Assembly (NCBI RefSeq): GCF_963678635.1
Contig: NC_087062.1
Coordinates: 42,916,395 to 42,980,394 of the forward strand
From: Symsagittifera roscoffensis
Lineage: Eukaryota; Xenacoelomorpha; Acoela; Convolutidae
Direction of reading: 5' to 3'
Length of the DNA: 64,000 bases
In this document: positions 44,041 to 56,790 of the stretch, one piece after another
How positions within the stretch are numbered: the stretch's first letter is position 1
Layout: every line of letters starts with the position of its first letter
Made by a program: the position numbers and the translations under genes
Notes under the pieces: model-generated
The model's input: the letters and a program-made list of their open reading frames with translations, nothing else
Told to the model about the DNA's origin: nothing
Database searches by the model: none

Positions 44041-45450
44041 TTGAAATCAAAACGGTTGAAATCCAACTATCATAAGGCCTCGGTTAGTGATGGGATATCA
44101 GTGGATGAGAGTCTGATGAAGATCATGGATAGGATGGGTGAAAAAGAGCAGCAGGTGTCAGTCAGATTGAGTGACCTAGAAAGAGACGTTCATCTCGGTC
44201 GAAAACCTGTCTGGGAAGAATGCCTCGAAACAAGCAAGAAACAAGTCAGAATGAGAAAAGCATGATGAAGAGGATAAACGACTACCTGGCTAAGAAATGG
44301 TCGCGAATGACTCGTGAAGCTGAAGAGAGGGATCAACGATTGAGAAAAAATATGGAGCATCTCTGGGGTCAACACGAACAAGCTCAATGAACTCTGAACC
44401 ATGATGGCAACACATTATACGAATCTCTAGAAGAGAACAGCCCCAAAAAAGTTGAGGCTAAATTCTAGGGATTACTTACTTCTGAAATCATATATGAGAT
44501 CAAGTTATTTTGGGAACACTTAAGGCAACTTAAACAGAGGATCTCCAAATCATGACAACAGTTGATATGAGCCCAGGGATGACATGGGCAACACACACTC
44601 TAGTGCGAACACAGATCAAGTGAACGTTCTGTATCAGCGTGTCAAACATAAAAGCAGTGCATCAAGCTAATTGATTTCTGTTGAAGGACAAAGATGCATC
44701 AGCCAATGATCAGCCAGATATCAAAAAGGAAGTAATTTCCAAATTTAGTCCAAGCTGTTTTTTTATTGTAAACTGGCAGGCTATTTTAAATTGATTGCCC
44801 GCAATTTTGGGAATGCCCTGGCGGACATTAAGTATCCAAGGCATGAAGATGCTTTATCATGTGTTGAGGCCAGCAAAGCATGCTTGATAAGTGAAGTACA
44901 AGCCAAAAGCCCCAAGAGGAAGTGATAAAGAATATTCAAACAGTGAAAAAACAAGCAACAGGAGCTGAGCCTCAAAGCGAAGTCTTTAGGATCGATAACA
45001 AGGTAGCGGCCAAGCATATTTGGAGCAGGGTTAAAAAAGAGCTGGAAACAAAGGATTTTGATCAAAAAATGAAGATGGACTTGGGCATTGACTGGTTGCA
45101 GGATCAACTCAATGCTTTCGAAGCATCCTTGCTGGAAGAGAACAAAGTAGCAAGCAGTTTAAGCAATAGGCTAATCGTAATCTTCATCAGAAGTTTGTAA
45201 CGATACCTCATGGTAGCAAGATTTTGTCGACAAACTCGGGCTGGACATCAAGTAATCAGGAACTCGAGCGAACCAGCAGAGTTGACAATCATGCATCTCG
45301 ACAGTTGTGCAGATTATCTGAGGCAAGCAGCACCATGGAATAAGTCGAGCGCTGTGCGAGCTCTTTTTTTTACATATAACCCACGGACCACGAAAGTTAA
45401 TGAGCATTATAAGGAGTTTTATGGAACATATCAAGAATGTGGATTGAATT
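44041..45450 (+). pseudogene. Gag-like region of the Gypsy-like element (broken)
   Basis: Fragments at 44041-44265, 44922-45200 and 45210-45452 are Lys/Glu-rich and helical (MDRMGEKEQQVSVRLSDLER; KMDLGIDWLQDQLNAFEASL) with stops between them. Position before the zinc knuckle and RT, plus composition, suggest capsid/nucleocapsid coding sequence. No capsid motif can be assigned with certainty. Confidence 0.45.
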
Positions 45451-46546
45451 GACATCTGAACAAAGAATTATGTCATGCTTAACATTGACCAAATATGAAA
45501 ATTTTTCCTTGGTTTGGAAGAGTTGAAGATCCACAAAAACTGGTCACTAGGCCATGTTGGAGCAAATTGCACTACATATAGGCTGCGAAGCTGTTGTCAT
45601 GCAAATCTCCAAGATCTAGACGGCAATAAAATTGGAGTCACGCGTCTATTGGACAGAGAAGCCGTGGTCAGTGTGATGCAGATAGAGCTAGGGGTCGAAA
45701 GATGACCTGATACCCACAAACATGAGCTCGTAGGAAAAATACTTATAATAGTCCTCCAGATGGTAAGAAAAATTTTCTGGATGAGTATCTTAGTGTTACA
45801 GAACTTTGATTTTCCCGATCAAAACAATTTAACAATCAATTCACTTTGTCTAGAATTTAGATTTAACAATCGACTTGAATAGTGGACTGATAGGGTTGAG
45901 AAATAAGATATCGTATCATCAAGTATTTCAAACAAAATATTAAAAGAGTAGAAAATGAGGAAAATAGGATACCATAATTTCTAGTCCGAAACTTGAAATT
46001 ATAACCCAGGCAGGCAGTCATAGCAAAATTTAGGAAGAAAATTTCAAAATTCAAAACTCATAGTACTACAAATTGGCTGAATACGCAAGCCTAACACTCA
46101 AAATGCAGAACTTTGAAGCCGGAGTTTTTCCGTTTTCTGGAGTGAACTGTTTGTGAATGTTTTACTGAAGCAACGGTTTTGATCCAACACAGAGGTTAAG
46201 TTTAGTCCAATTTTGCCGGTGAGGACTCACTCTGAAGAGACTTAAAATCTCAAGGAGCATCAAATGGATGAATCATGCCAGTAGTTAGTTAGTTTCAAGA
46301 AAAAATAATGAGTTTGTCTTTAAATGATACATTTTCAATGAATTTTTGGGCAAATGATAAGTGCTGCTCAATTTTTTTGGAATGCCTCTCATCAACTGAT
46401 CTGGAATCTTCTGAGGCTGTTTTACCGGAACTAGAGCTTTTAAAATGAAAAATTAGGGATGTGGAGTTTGATATGCTTAGTGAGAGTTCAAATTGCAATG
46501 CAGACTTTTTTTCGAAACATAACGAGGAGGAGCCTGTGGAGTTGTC

Positions 46547-47787
46547 ATGACCAAGAAAAAAGTAGGACAATTGAGGTTCTGCTTCATTGTTCGCTACCTC
46601 AACGCTGTGACAACAAAAGATGCGTATCCTTTACTACGCATAGCTGACAGCCTGTCAAAACTTGAAGATGCCAAGTGTTTCATCAACTTGGACCTTATTT
46701 CTGCCTTTTGTCAAGAAATAATGCGAGGAGAAAATAGATTTGTGTGTCAGCTGGGTTCGTATCAGTAGAAGAGAAAACTCCTCGGCCAGTGTAATGGGTC
46801 GGCAACCTTTCAAGTACTTATGGATCAGACTTAACCAGCACAACTAATTATTACGGAAGTCTCGTGATTTGTTATGTGGACGATGTGGTGATAGCGACAT
46901 TAAATTTAGCACATATTTTCGAGAAATTGGATGAAGTTATTGATTGAATGAAAGGGCGGGCCTGAAAAACAAAACATCGAAGGGCGAATTTCTCAGGGGC
47001 TCGATAAAATATCTGGGCAGGATGGACATGCCTGGTGCGAGGCCAGATCCTGATGGAGTGGAAGTTATACTGTCATGGGAAGACTTCAAAACAGACACAA
47101 AACATGAAACTGATGGGCTTCTTAGGATTCGCGAATTACCATTAGAATTTGTGAAGGGATATGCAAACCAGATGAATACGTCGCAGCAATTGATGCGCAA
47201 CAAAGGGAAGAAGTTCGAGTGGAATGAAAAGACTTAAGCAGCCTGTAAGAACATAAAACGGGAGCTGTGAGAGGCACCAGTACCAGACATGTCCACGGAA
47301 AAGGCGTGTTTGCCTAAATGGTTACAATTTCTAAAAATCTGCATCAGACACAAGAGTGGAGCGTAGGGACCGTTCTCCATCCCATTGAATATGGACGTAA
47401 GGTATTCAGCGTCACCGAGGAGAATTATGGTTTACCATAAGTCAAATTACTTAAAGTAGTCACGTTTGTCGATAAGTATCGTGCTTACTTAGGGAGCGCT
47501 CCCTTTTAGTTCCGAGTGGACAACCGCTTCTTATTATGATTCAAAAAATACTTATTGGACCAGAGTTACATTGGTCGTTGGATATTCCGATCAGATGCTT
47601 TACTAAAATAATTGAGCACAGGCTGCTTGACAAGCACCAAAGCGCTGACAGTCCAAGCAAAAATGCAAAAATTCATGATCAGTCGGAGGAAAAGCAGGCC
47701 AACCAGGCAAAGATAAGGGAAGGATTCTCGTTTGTAGAAAATGACACTTATGAGGCACTGCCTATGACAAGTTGGTTAGGTAATTGA
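46547..47787 (+). pseudogene. Gypsy-like RT and RNase H region (broken)
   Basis: The RT finger and palm read VGQLRFCFIVRYLNAVT, KDAYPLLRI-DSL and FINLDLISAF (46560-46710). After a stop, a degraded catalytic box is visible in a shifted frame (VICYVDDVVIA, about 46866-46900). The tether has LRGSIKYLGRMDM and, after a shift, LGFANY. The RNase H part has ENYGLP and VTFVDKYRAYLGS. Frameshifts separate all of these, so no enzyme can be made. Ty3/Gypsy affiliation rests on motif order and the typical DAYPL-R---SL wording. Confidence 0.78.
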
Positions 47788-48699
47788 GTGCACCCCATAC
47801 CAGGAAAATCAACAGCAGCAGAGTTGTTTCGGATTCTACGCAAGTTGTTAGAGACAAAAAGTTAACCAGAGACAATTCATAAGGGACGGGAGCAATAACC
47901 TCATTCGCATCAAGCTAACAAAACGTCAAAATCCTTAGAAAATTCAGGATTGTAGGGAAAATATTCAGCAGTTAGTCTCCTCTCTTTCCCAAAGTGTCTC
48001 AAAAAAGACATCATGTAGGACAAGGTCAGAGCGGGTCGAGTTTCAGAAGAAATTGGTCACGTTCGAGATGCACGATGAACCACAAAATGGTGCTACATAA
48101 AGAGCTTCGGTAGTCTTTTCCAGGGTATCGAATATAGAAAAGAATGAAATCACACATGCCATGGTCAAGGTGCGGTAGACCGAGGAGTTTAGGTGGATAA
48201 GAACACTACAGAAGATTCACCTAGAAAAGCTTCTCAAAGAGATGGGAAGCTGACACCTAATCAGATAGGAACTCGTGCGAAAGCTTTGAAACCTGAGAAT
48301 GGGCTCTTCACACTCTACTCGTGAAGATTAGGGCCGGGGTTTTAGACATGGAGATATATCAGGATCCTGACGGTGATCAAACCCTACACTCGGGCGGAAA
48401 GATTCTGGACAACGCAGCCGACGATCTGAAAATTATAGCAGGGTCAAAACTCACAGTGAGCTGGTTTCTACCGAAAGAAGCAGTCAGGTTCCATCTTGAT
48501 CTATTTGAACAACAAGCAAGGCCAGGAACCCTCTATGGTATGTCAAGGAGAAAGACAATGCTCAAAAACAAAATGATTGGACAGCAAAACTGAAGCTCAT
48601 TGATGCTCATCAGTGAGACTCCAAATGAGATGCAGACTAACCGACTAACTAAGATAGCAGGAAAAGGATCATTTGAGAGTCCGCCTGAGAACCCGGGTT

Positions 48700-49812
48700 G
48701 ACCTCCATAGACCGAAAATGCTAATCACACAATTTCATACACTTAGTCTATGGAAAAATGCTAGTCATACAATTTTCAAGCATTTTTGCAAAATGAGTTT
48801 AATCGAATTTTAAAGGTATTTTATATTTGTTTTGGTATCAAAATTGGTGTCTCTTCATAAATAAAAGGGAAAAAATGGTATGAAAAAAAATGCTAACCAT
48901 ACAATTTCCATATATGGAAATTGTATGATTAGAATTTTTTTAAAAAAATTTTTTCGTGAAAAAAAAATCTTTGAACAATCAATTCAACTGCTGGCAAAGC
49001 ATTTAAGCGTTTTTTACGCTGCTACGACTGAAAACTTTGACTTTTTTTATTTTTGTTTTCTGAAAAAAAAACACTAGTCATACAATTTCCATATATGGAA
49101 ATTGTATGACTAGCATTTTTTTGATGGCGACGACAAAAATTTTTGAAGTATTTTTGAAATTGCCCCCAAAAATTTTTTATAATTTTTTTCAACCGCAAAT
49201 TGATTTTCGTATTCAAACAAACATTTTTTGAAAAAAAAAATTTTGCATGCAAAAATTAATTTTTTGTGTGTATAACGTAGTCCTGGATATACTAATATTG
49301 GATTTTTTTTCCTTTTCTCTTCATAACTTTTTTCAAAAACGCTTAAAACTCCTCGTTCTTTTGTATGACATGTTTTTGAATGCCTTGATCAATGTTTGGT
49401 AATTTAAAAATTCAATTTTTAGAAATAATCATCTTTGAAAATTATTGCCAAAATTTAAAAGTTCATTACTTTCGTTATATTGTTTGTCTGAGACAGAAGT
49501 AACACATATCAGGCTGTTTCCAATGCATTTTCAATGCGAGAAGGCCAAACCTTTGGTTTCTACGTTTGAGTAATCAAGGCTTATGTCATTTGTGTTCGGT
49601 TACGAACACAACCAAAAAATTTTGAGAAATTAAAATGTAAAAAATCAATACTTTTGGTTTATGGAAAAACGCTAGTCATACAATTTCCATATATGAAAAA
49701 AATACTAATCATAGACCTTTCATGCAATTTTCTGTACGTATGGAATTGCATGAAAAGTGTATGACTAACATTTTTCCATATATGGAAATTGTATGACTAG
49801 TATTTTTGGTCA
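48700..49812. repeat. Block of near-perfect palindromes (fold-back element)
   Basis: The half-site tgctagtcatacaatttcca and its reverse complement occur at least eight times. Full palindromes stand at 48892-48934 (one mismatch in the arms inspected) and 49074-49113 (40 nt, perfect, centre ccata|tatgg). Separated or partial arms lie at 48718-48780 and 49659-49806. Outermost arms are in opposite orientation, so the whole ~1.1 kb could fold back or be a terminal-inverted-repeat element. No transposase is encoded. The interior is AT-rich (over 75 % by eye). Confidence 0.85.
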
Positions 49813-49849
49813 TCCCGGGAAGATGAATAAAAAATGGAGCTCGCTCTTG

Positions 49850-50560
49850 ATAAAGGAGACTTGCGATAAAGGAAAGTTACGGAACTCTTAGACGATACTA
49901 TATTTAGAAGGACGGGCCGTTATAATTGAACAAGGATGGGATTGTCTTCTGCAAAAGGGGAGAGAAAGACAAAACTCGTCTGCAAAAGGGGAGAGGAAGA
50001 CAGTACAAGTAGTCGCCGCAAGTCTATCAAACAGAACTGTCGTTCAGGTAACATAGACAGAAGGGACATACGGGAATATATATAAGGTGTGGTAGAGTAG
50101 TACTTGAAAACGTTTTGCATGACCTGGAAGGAGGAAAGCGTGAGAAAATTGGGTTGCAGTTTGTTCATCATGTCAACAGGTGAAGGATCCCAGGAGACTG
50201 ATTTTCCCATTGCAGTCATTTGAGTCATCACCGGAAATTATGCTTGACACTTCACAAAATATGCAAGAGCTGCTCCTTGCAAGAAAGCTTCACAAAGTCG
50301 AACAATTCACAAAATATTCAGGAGCTGTTCCTTGCAAGAAAGCTTCAGCCAGAGAAACTGGTGATCACCTGAGACATAATTGAATTGCCAGACATGGACT
50401 CCGATAACATTCCAGTTGGCTAATTAACAGATGAGGTGTTCTCAAATGGCACAAGCTCACTCAACTACATACTACCTACAAACGAATGGCTTAAAAATAC
50501 CGTTCTTTCTAACTTCCCACAAATTCAAATGGTTGATCGTTTAAAATACACTTAGAAAAC
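49850..50560 (+). pseudogene. Degraded coding remnant, possibly the 3' pol part of the Gypsy-like element
   Basis: Frames such as VCSSCQQVKDPRRLIFPLQS (about 50150-50210) suggest the end of an integrase HHCC finger (C-x2-C followed by K). Further on is a coding-looking stretch (LTDEVFSNGTSSLNYILPTN, about 50430-50490). Two local duplications lie inside: gtctgcaaaaggggagag- at 49930-50005 and ttcacaaaatat-cag-agctg at 50255-50350. If it belongs to the Gypsy-like element, then the palindrome block is an insertion into that element. Confidence 0.35.
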
Positions 50561-51159
50561 AAATCTTCTTAAGTTGACTGTTATTAAAATTGCTTCAAGT
50601 TTCTGGACAAAAAAAAGTATAATCATTCCAGAAAAAAAATTAAAAAAATTTAGGGTAATTTTTATTTTTTGCCTGACAGGATTGTCTTGTATCTTTTCGT
50701 TTATTAAACTTGAAAAAAAACTAAAAAAAACAGGAACTGACACTAGAATTGAAGTTTTATTTTAGGTCAATTCATAATGAAGCAGATTCAAGTGAAAAAT
50801 CATTAGGCTATAGGAGAACAATAAAACCATTTATAGTACGCAGTGATTTGATTTAATGCAGATAAGGTTATTTTTCGCTGTACTTTCATAAATTATGTAT
50901 GATGGCGCTATATCATTTTGATGACATATAATTGGATAGAGCCTCAGTGAGGATAATTGAATGAGGATAATGAGAGCGCTGTCCGAAGAGCATGTGACGT
51001 TCAACGAGATTGCCCTATACTGCAATCTGAAACAAAATGAGTGCACGATAGGCCGAAAACAGCAAACTAGTTTTTTATCTGCAAAAAGAACCACAAAGTA
51101 AAGATTAGAAATGTCTGAAAAATTATTTGTATTGATTAACTTATTTGGCAATAACTGAA

Positions 51160-51870
51160 AGGCAATTTTTTTCAGTCAAAAGTTAGAGGATAGCAAATAA
51201 CAAGAAGAGAGAAAACATGATTTTGCAATCAAATGATACTGAAATAAAAAAACTTCCGAGTTGTGATAATTGTTCTGTTACAATGGATACCGGACGCTTC
51301 TTAAAAATTCAAGATCATGAAAACAGAAGAGCAACTTCTCCTGGTAGTGAAAAAGGCGCTTCTTCAGCAAAGATGAAGAAAACGATGATGAATGTTGTTG
51401 AACTACAGAACTGTTAGAACAATAACTTGTAGCTCTCTGGATTTGACCTAAATTTAATTTAACAACATCAAAAGTTTTTTTTTAGGATATGCGGAGCTAT
51501 GTTTGAAAGGAAAGGATCGGTTCATCTCTTTTGCATGATGTTGACTTTCTCCACTGATTAAAAAACAAACGTATTACAGTCAGAAAGTAGCAACAATAAT
51601 TTTAGGAGTGGCCTCATGGTCTGGGTATGACGGGACTAAGCCATTAGCTCATTGATTTGGCATGTAAGTTGGTTAAAATATGTGGTTCAGCTGATAGCCT
51701 TCATGCAGTAACTGGTTAGCCGACCCAATCTTACGAAAGACCATTTTGAATTGGACTTGGTAGCGAACGTTAACAGCACGTAAGGCTCTATCTTGACGTA
51801 GCCAACTATTTTAAGAGTGAATCTTACTTTACGTCGTGATGGATTTTCTCGGCGAATGTTACATATGTAT
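51160..51870 (+). repeat. Dispersed repeat family 'core-50', copy c
   Basis: Best-preserved partner of copy b. The core is ttttaggagtggcctcatgg, then tctgggtatgacgggactaa, then gccattagctcatt (51600-51656). Shared ends are gagaaaacatgattttgcaa on the left and tttctcggcgaatgttacat on the right. A plus-strand frame at 51217-51417 (RRATSPGSEKGASSAKMKKT) corresponds to the frame in copy b, but both are interrupted elsewhere. Confidence 0.8.
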
Positions 51871-52549
51871 CGAGATACACTTTTTTTTCTTGAATCGGGC
51901 ACAATGGACACTTTTTCTCTCAAAGACAATTTGGTTTTTCGACGCCCCTCTTCCTTCAATTTTTTTTTAACTTTAAATCAATTCTTGTCTTCAGTTCCGC
52001 GTGTCCTCGCCTTTAGCACCTCGAGTTGTGACTTCGGTCGTGGTACCGTTCTTTGTGATTTGGAATTTTTCAATCTTCCTAGAAGATCCAATCTTATGAC
52101 AAACTTTGATTTTCGTTCTGTAAGCAACAAGATCCCCTCTGTAGAAATCTTCCGGCTGATGTCAATTTTACTTTTGATGATCCAAAAAGTTTGATACGTT
52201 TTGATTGTATTAAAAAAAATTGCACGGTTTTATTTAGTTTTTTTTCTTGCCTGAGCGTCGCAGCTTCTCATTTTTTGCTCAGCTTTAGTACATTTGATAA
52301 ATGGAATGGGAGTTGTATCCACCGTCATGTGAATTATATGGTTGTTTTTGTTAATTGCTCATTGTTCCTGTCATGCTCTCACTGAGTTCAAGGAACGTTG
52401 CAACCTCCGTCGGCCAAAACCACAAGTCTCTAGGGGACAAAATTGTTCTGTTTTTTAGTAGTACTTAAAGTCTACTTCTACTGACCCCAATTTGAACCAA
52501 CAAGCGCCTTCAGTATCCATATCCTGAGCATGGTGTTGCTTGCTGTTTG

Positions 52550-55290
52550 ATCGGAATGCTCGGCAAATTTTAATGAAAAGCCAAGAAACCCAGAAATTTG
52601 GGATGATTTACGACAGGCAAAAGTTTTTCAGTCAATGTAACCTTAGAATCAAGTTAATTTCTTTTTTACGCGACGTAAAATGACTAACAAATCCGTTCTT
52701 AGAGGAAAAATTTAGCAATCTACTCGTGGAAAAGCCGTGCAGTGTGTTAAGATAGTTACTCAGAGTGTCAGAGGAGTTTTTTTGTCGGGTGATTGGATGA
52801 GAAGGTAGAAAAAAATCGGCATAAGACTAAAGTTTGACTTCAGGAGGAGAGTTGGGTTCCTCATGCAAGTAAAACTTAAAAGAGTTGGCGAGAGGACAGA
52901 ATCATGAGGGACGCTTGTACGTACGATACTGTATAAAGACAAAACCCCCTAAGTTGCGTTTTGCTTGCTTGTCGCTGAGATAAACTTTAAGCCATTTAGT
53001 TAAACTAACTGCTACAGTGGTGCCATGAATAAGTTCCAGTAAGGTGCAATAGCAGACCGTGTGAAATGCTTTGGATACATCTAAGGTGGCTAGCACAGTT
53101 CTTTTGAATGGTCTTTTAAATGAAACCGTTGCTATTTAAAAAAATCCAAGGCATTCTAATGCCATAGTGGTGCGGTGAAATGGACGAAAACCGTGATGAA
53201 TTGTCAGCTGTAGGGAGGTTTCTTTGAGGATTGCAAAAAAAATTGTAAAGCTTTCGCTGCTGGGCTTAAAATTGGGACATCGATATTTTAACTTCTTTTA
53301 GAGTTCTCTCCTAAATGAGGTATTTTGTTAAACATAAGGGACATTTCAATCGCATGTGTTGAAACATTGATGGCAGTTGGTACCATATGTTTCACGTGTA
53401 CCGTGCAATACCCGTCTGGGCTAACGCTTTTGAAGACTTAGCTACTTTAATTGCTTCATCTGTTTCAGAAGGGAAAAAGTCAGTGGATCGCTCCGCGTTA
53501 GTTCCAGTATTTTTCTTTCGATTCGTCTCTGCTGTTTGTTAGTTTTTCTGAGATTCGTGTGTTGAGTGTTAAATCCACTTCCTATTTGATTAGCCTCAAA
53601 ATTTTTTTGCCGTTAGAAGACATTGGATGAGATCTTGCATCGGATTTGGTTCCATTAAGGAGCGAACCGTTTGCCAGAACATACTGGACGACGCCACGTG
53701 TGGTGGTTAAACTTCAAGGGGAGACCCAGTCCACTTGATCTTTTTTCTCGGCAGTTTTTTTTATCTTGTCTTGGTTTAAATTTTTAACATAGGCGTTCCT
53801 TAACCTGATTTTATCGCGCTTTTGCGCTGTTTTTTTTTGGTTTCGTCTGTTAAGGCAGGTAAATAAATAGGATATTAACAGAGGTGGAAAAACGAATGCC
53901 AGAATCTGGCGCCAGGCTGCTTTTAGAGTTTTGCTTCTCAAAAAATTTTTTGGTGACGTTAACGTCTTTCATAACAACGAAAGTAAACAGTTTCTTCTCA
54001 ATTTCTTCAGTGAGTTCGTCCTGATTCGTTTTCTTAAGTTTTAAGAACGTCTTTTTTTGGCAGTAAAAGCAGTATCCTCTGTTGGAGGGAGACTTTATCA
54101 AATAGGTAGATAGTCTGACCCCAAATCTAGAAGCGTTTCTCACCTTACAGGGGAAAAACATGATGATGCTAAGATTCAGCCTGGAGATGAGGAGCTTGAG
54201 TTGCCGAACGGTGAAGGAGTTTGGATGTGGTCGTTCATAAGGATACAGTCAGAGCTAGTATTTTCTGCATCTAAAGAGACGCCTCTGTTATCTTTTGCTA
54301 TATCTGAGTACATGAGAGGGATGTGGGCATTTGCATCTCCCATGACAATTTTATTGTCTTCCGCGAATAGCTGAGTAATAGAAGCCTTAATTATTCTCTG
54401 TTCCGTCTTCCACTGTTTGCAACTCTTCGTAGATAAGTGAATTCTGTATAGCCGTAGGTGTTTCGCTTCCCTTTTGAGGGCGGTCTTTTCTGAAAATATT
54501 ATATTTTGCGCCTAGCAAGGGGTTGCTGTTTTTTTCAGTAAGTTTTGTCTCATGAAGAACCGCGATGTAAGTTTTGATTTCTCCTATTAACGAAGCAATT
54601 TTGGGTAATTTCAATTGGAGAAGTTTTAGACGGTTTGGTTACCGCTAGAAACTCTAAGGCGGGTTAAAAGCAGAAACAGTATGCGCTGTATGGTTTTGAG
54701 GGTTAGTGTTTGAATAGTTCGTGGGCCTTGTAACAGGGTTGTGAGGCTAGTAGTCTTATGTTTTTTGACATTTTAAGCATATCGTTCAATGGGAGGGGCA
54801 AGATTTTATTGGTCGTACAACAAGGGAACTAAAAATCTCTAAGTTGTTGTTTGAGGGTTGCGAGTCTACTAATCTCTACGTGGATCCAGCCGCATAAGTA
54901 TAAAACAGTTGGTTGTGCGCGGGATATGTTTGTGTTACAAAGGGGCAGATTTAAGGGCCTGGGTTTTGGGTTAATGCTGGCACATAAAAGGAGAATAAGT
55001 GTTTTTAGGTGGAGCAGTCCAGTTGATTTTGGACGTTCTGTGACCAAAAACACGGTTTGAGAATACTTTTTGCGCCCTAAACAAATGAGGTGTTTTGTTG
55101 TCATTTGCGTCAACGTGCCGTTCGTCGGGTCCAACACGAGAAAGCGGCACCCTTGTACCCTGAATTATGTGGTTATCCACCGTTACTAAAATCTCAAGCA
55201 CGCAGGTAAGATAAACTTGTTTCTCAGCCTTCGACGACCAGCTTTTGCAAATCTCCACTTCGTCGTTCCAGACATTAGAAATATTTAGAG
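52550..55290 (-). mobile_element. LINE D: non-LTR retrotransposon with a Cys-rich N-terminus, decayed
   Basis: Minus strand, right to left. First is an N-terminal leader with LLLCASINPKPRP (about 55030) and a degraded zinc-finger-like Cys/His pattern (LCGWIHVEISRL). Next, endonuclease pieces at 54614-54387 (IAVLHETKLT... YNIFRKDRPQKG) and the linker at 53850-53714. RT blocks follow: SVSPDGY (GPDG region, about 53430), VDVPILSPAAKALQFF, LATLDVSKAFHTV (53090) and SVPHDSVLSPTL (52915). The YADD box reads SYADFF (about 52815), having lost the second catalytic Asp. Wording resembles Jockey-superfamily elements common in aquatic invertebrates. Many stops. Confidence 0.82.
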
Positions 55291-55299
55291 GAAGTCGGA

Positions 55300-56130
55300 G
55301 GGCGCCATTGGCGAAATGCTTAACCGAACAAAATGTTTTATTATTGTAGAACGGAATGTTTCAAAAACTTTTATGGGCTCAACACTTAAGAGAAAGCCGA
55401 AAATACTCAAAGTTTTGATGTGTTTTTACTTCAAAAGCCCTTTTGAACAACTCTTGAGCAAGAATTTAACTTAAGAAAAAAATTGAAACACTTCAACATT
55501 TCATTACTTCATTAGCTTGCTTGAGTAACTTTAACATTATTGCACAACAGTCCAAACTATCAAAAAAACTGCAAAACAAATCCTAATTTTATCGCTTTTG
55601 ATAAGACCGCTTGATACATTTTAACTTTTATGCGAAGCTATGACACTTACCTACAGAACTTCAAAACATTTTGAGTTTTCTTCGCTTTAATAGATCGCTC
55701 GACTTTTTTCTTTTTTCATTGGAGCATTCATTGCTATGAAAACAATTTCAACAATTTCGTTGCTCTAATAACTTACGCAGAAATTTTTTTATTGGAGAGC
55801 CTACTCGCTTTATGCACTTAATAAAACTTTTTAAAAGTTTGTCGCTTAATTGGCTTGCTTAGAATGTTTATTTTTTCGACCATCCATTTGCTCTATGATA
55901 TATTTTTTTGAGTTTTCATCGGTGTTATAGCCTTATTAGAAAAGGTCAACTTTTCGTAAACCGCTCATGTGACATTGGACCGACATGGCAGTAAGGAATT
56001 TTTGTTTGGAGGAACTTAGTGAGAAAATCGACTGTTTCGAAGAAATAACAGCGTTCACTGTTTAATTGAAAGAATCGGTGGAGGTCGTTTTTGACTGACT
56101 AGTGAAATTGTAAAAACTCATTGGTTTGTA
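55300..56130. other. No gene seen
   Basis: AT-rich DNA between LINE D and dispersed repeat copy d. There is no recognisable coding or RNA feature. Confidence 0.5.
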
Positions 56131-56139
56131 AAGAGACGT

Positions 56140-56790
56140 GACAATTTTTATTCACTGAAAAACCACGAAAATCAGAACAACAATTTTTGCTGATAGAAAA
56201 CAGACAAAACGCTGAACGAAGCAGATAGAGTTTTATAGTCGAAGATGATAGCGGAAGAGCATTCTGAATTGCAATGTTTGTGCAGGTAAAAATGTTACGG
56301 CGATTTTCTCGAGAATCAGGAGGGCTATTGGGAGCATTTTTCTACCCTTCCTGGTCGACAACATGACATCTCTTCGACCGGACTCAAGAATCCGGAAGTG
56401 TTTTGAGAAAAGTCTGGAAACTGGTTTTTAAACAATTTTTAGCTTCCTGTTATATCCTGAATTGAATTTAAAAAAACATCAACTTCGTTTTCAGACAATG
56501 AGAAGCAAGGAATTGAGGCAAACGGGTTGATTCATCTCCGATGGATGTGATGATTTTAATCTTCTGAACAAAAATTATCGTAATATAATAATTAAGGAGT
56601 AGATCTGTCTTTGGGAGTGATCTTGTGGTCTGGGGATACTGAGACCCGGCCATGAGCTCATTATTTTTGCATATAACCAATTGACTTTGCGCTGGTAGTC
56701 TTAAATTATAATGAATTTGACGACCCGATGTTAATGGACCACACATTGAGCTGGAGATAAAGTTCCCAGTTTTGCTTACAGAAAAAAGCA
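56140..56790 (+). repeat. Dispersed repeat family 'core-50', copy d
   Basis: Core gggagtgatcttgtggtctg, then gggatactgagacccggcca, then tgagctcatt (56614-56666) is the closest to the family consensus. Left flank words accacgaaaatcagaacaac and caatttttgc, and internal words tagcttcctgttatatcctg and cgatggatgtgatgattttaa, are shared with the copy at the window end (copy f). Confidence 0.82.

Larger units (their letters stand above)
43960..48690 (+). mobile_element. Decayed Ty3/Gypsy-like LTR retrotransposon
   Basis: Plus-strand coding remnants come in gag-pol order. Charged gag-like segments are at 44041-45450, a degraded zinc knuckle (LGHVGANC) at about 45550-45580, reverse transcriptase at 46540-46880, the RT-RNase H tether at 46944-47237, and RNase H near 47390-47660. 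Every part has stops and shifts. No LTR pair, primer-binding site or integrase core could be found within these limits. A possible integrase remnant lies beyond the palindrome block at 49900-50560. It is an old, inactive copy. Confidence 0.75.

Noticed and set aside
48321-48593. 90-residue frame as Gypsy integrase
   Set aside because: It has no DDE-type residues or HHCC finger. Position alone is not enough.
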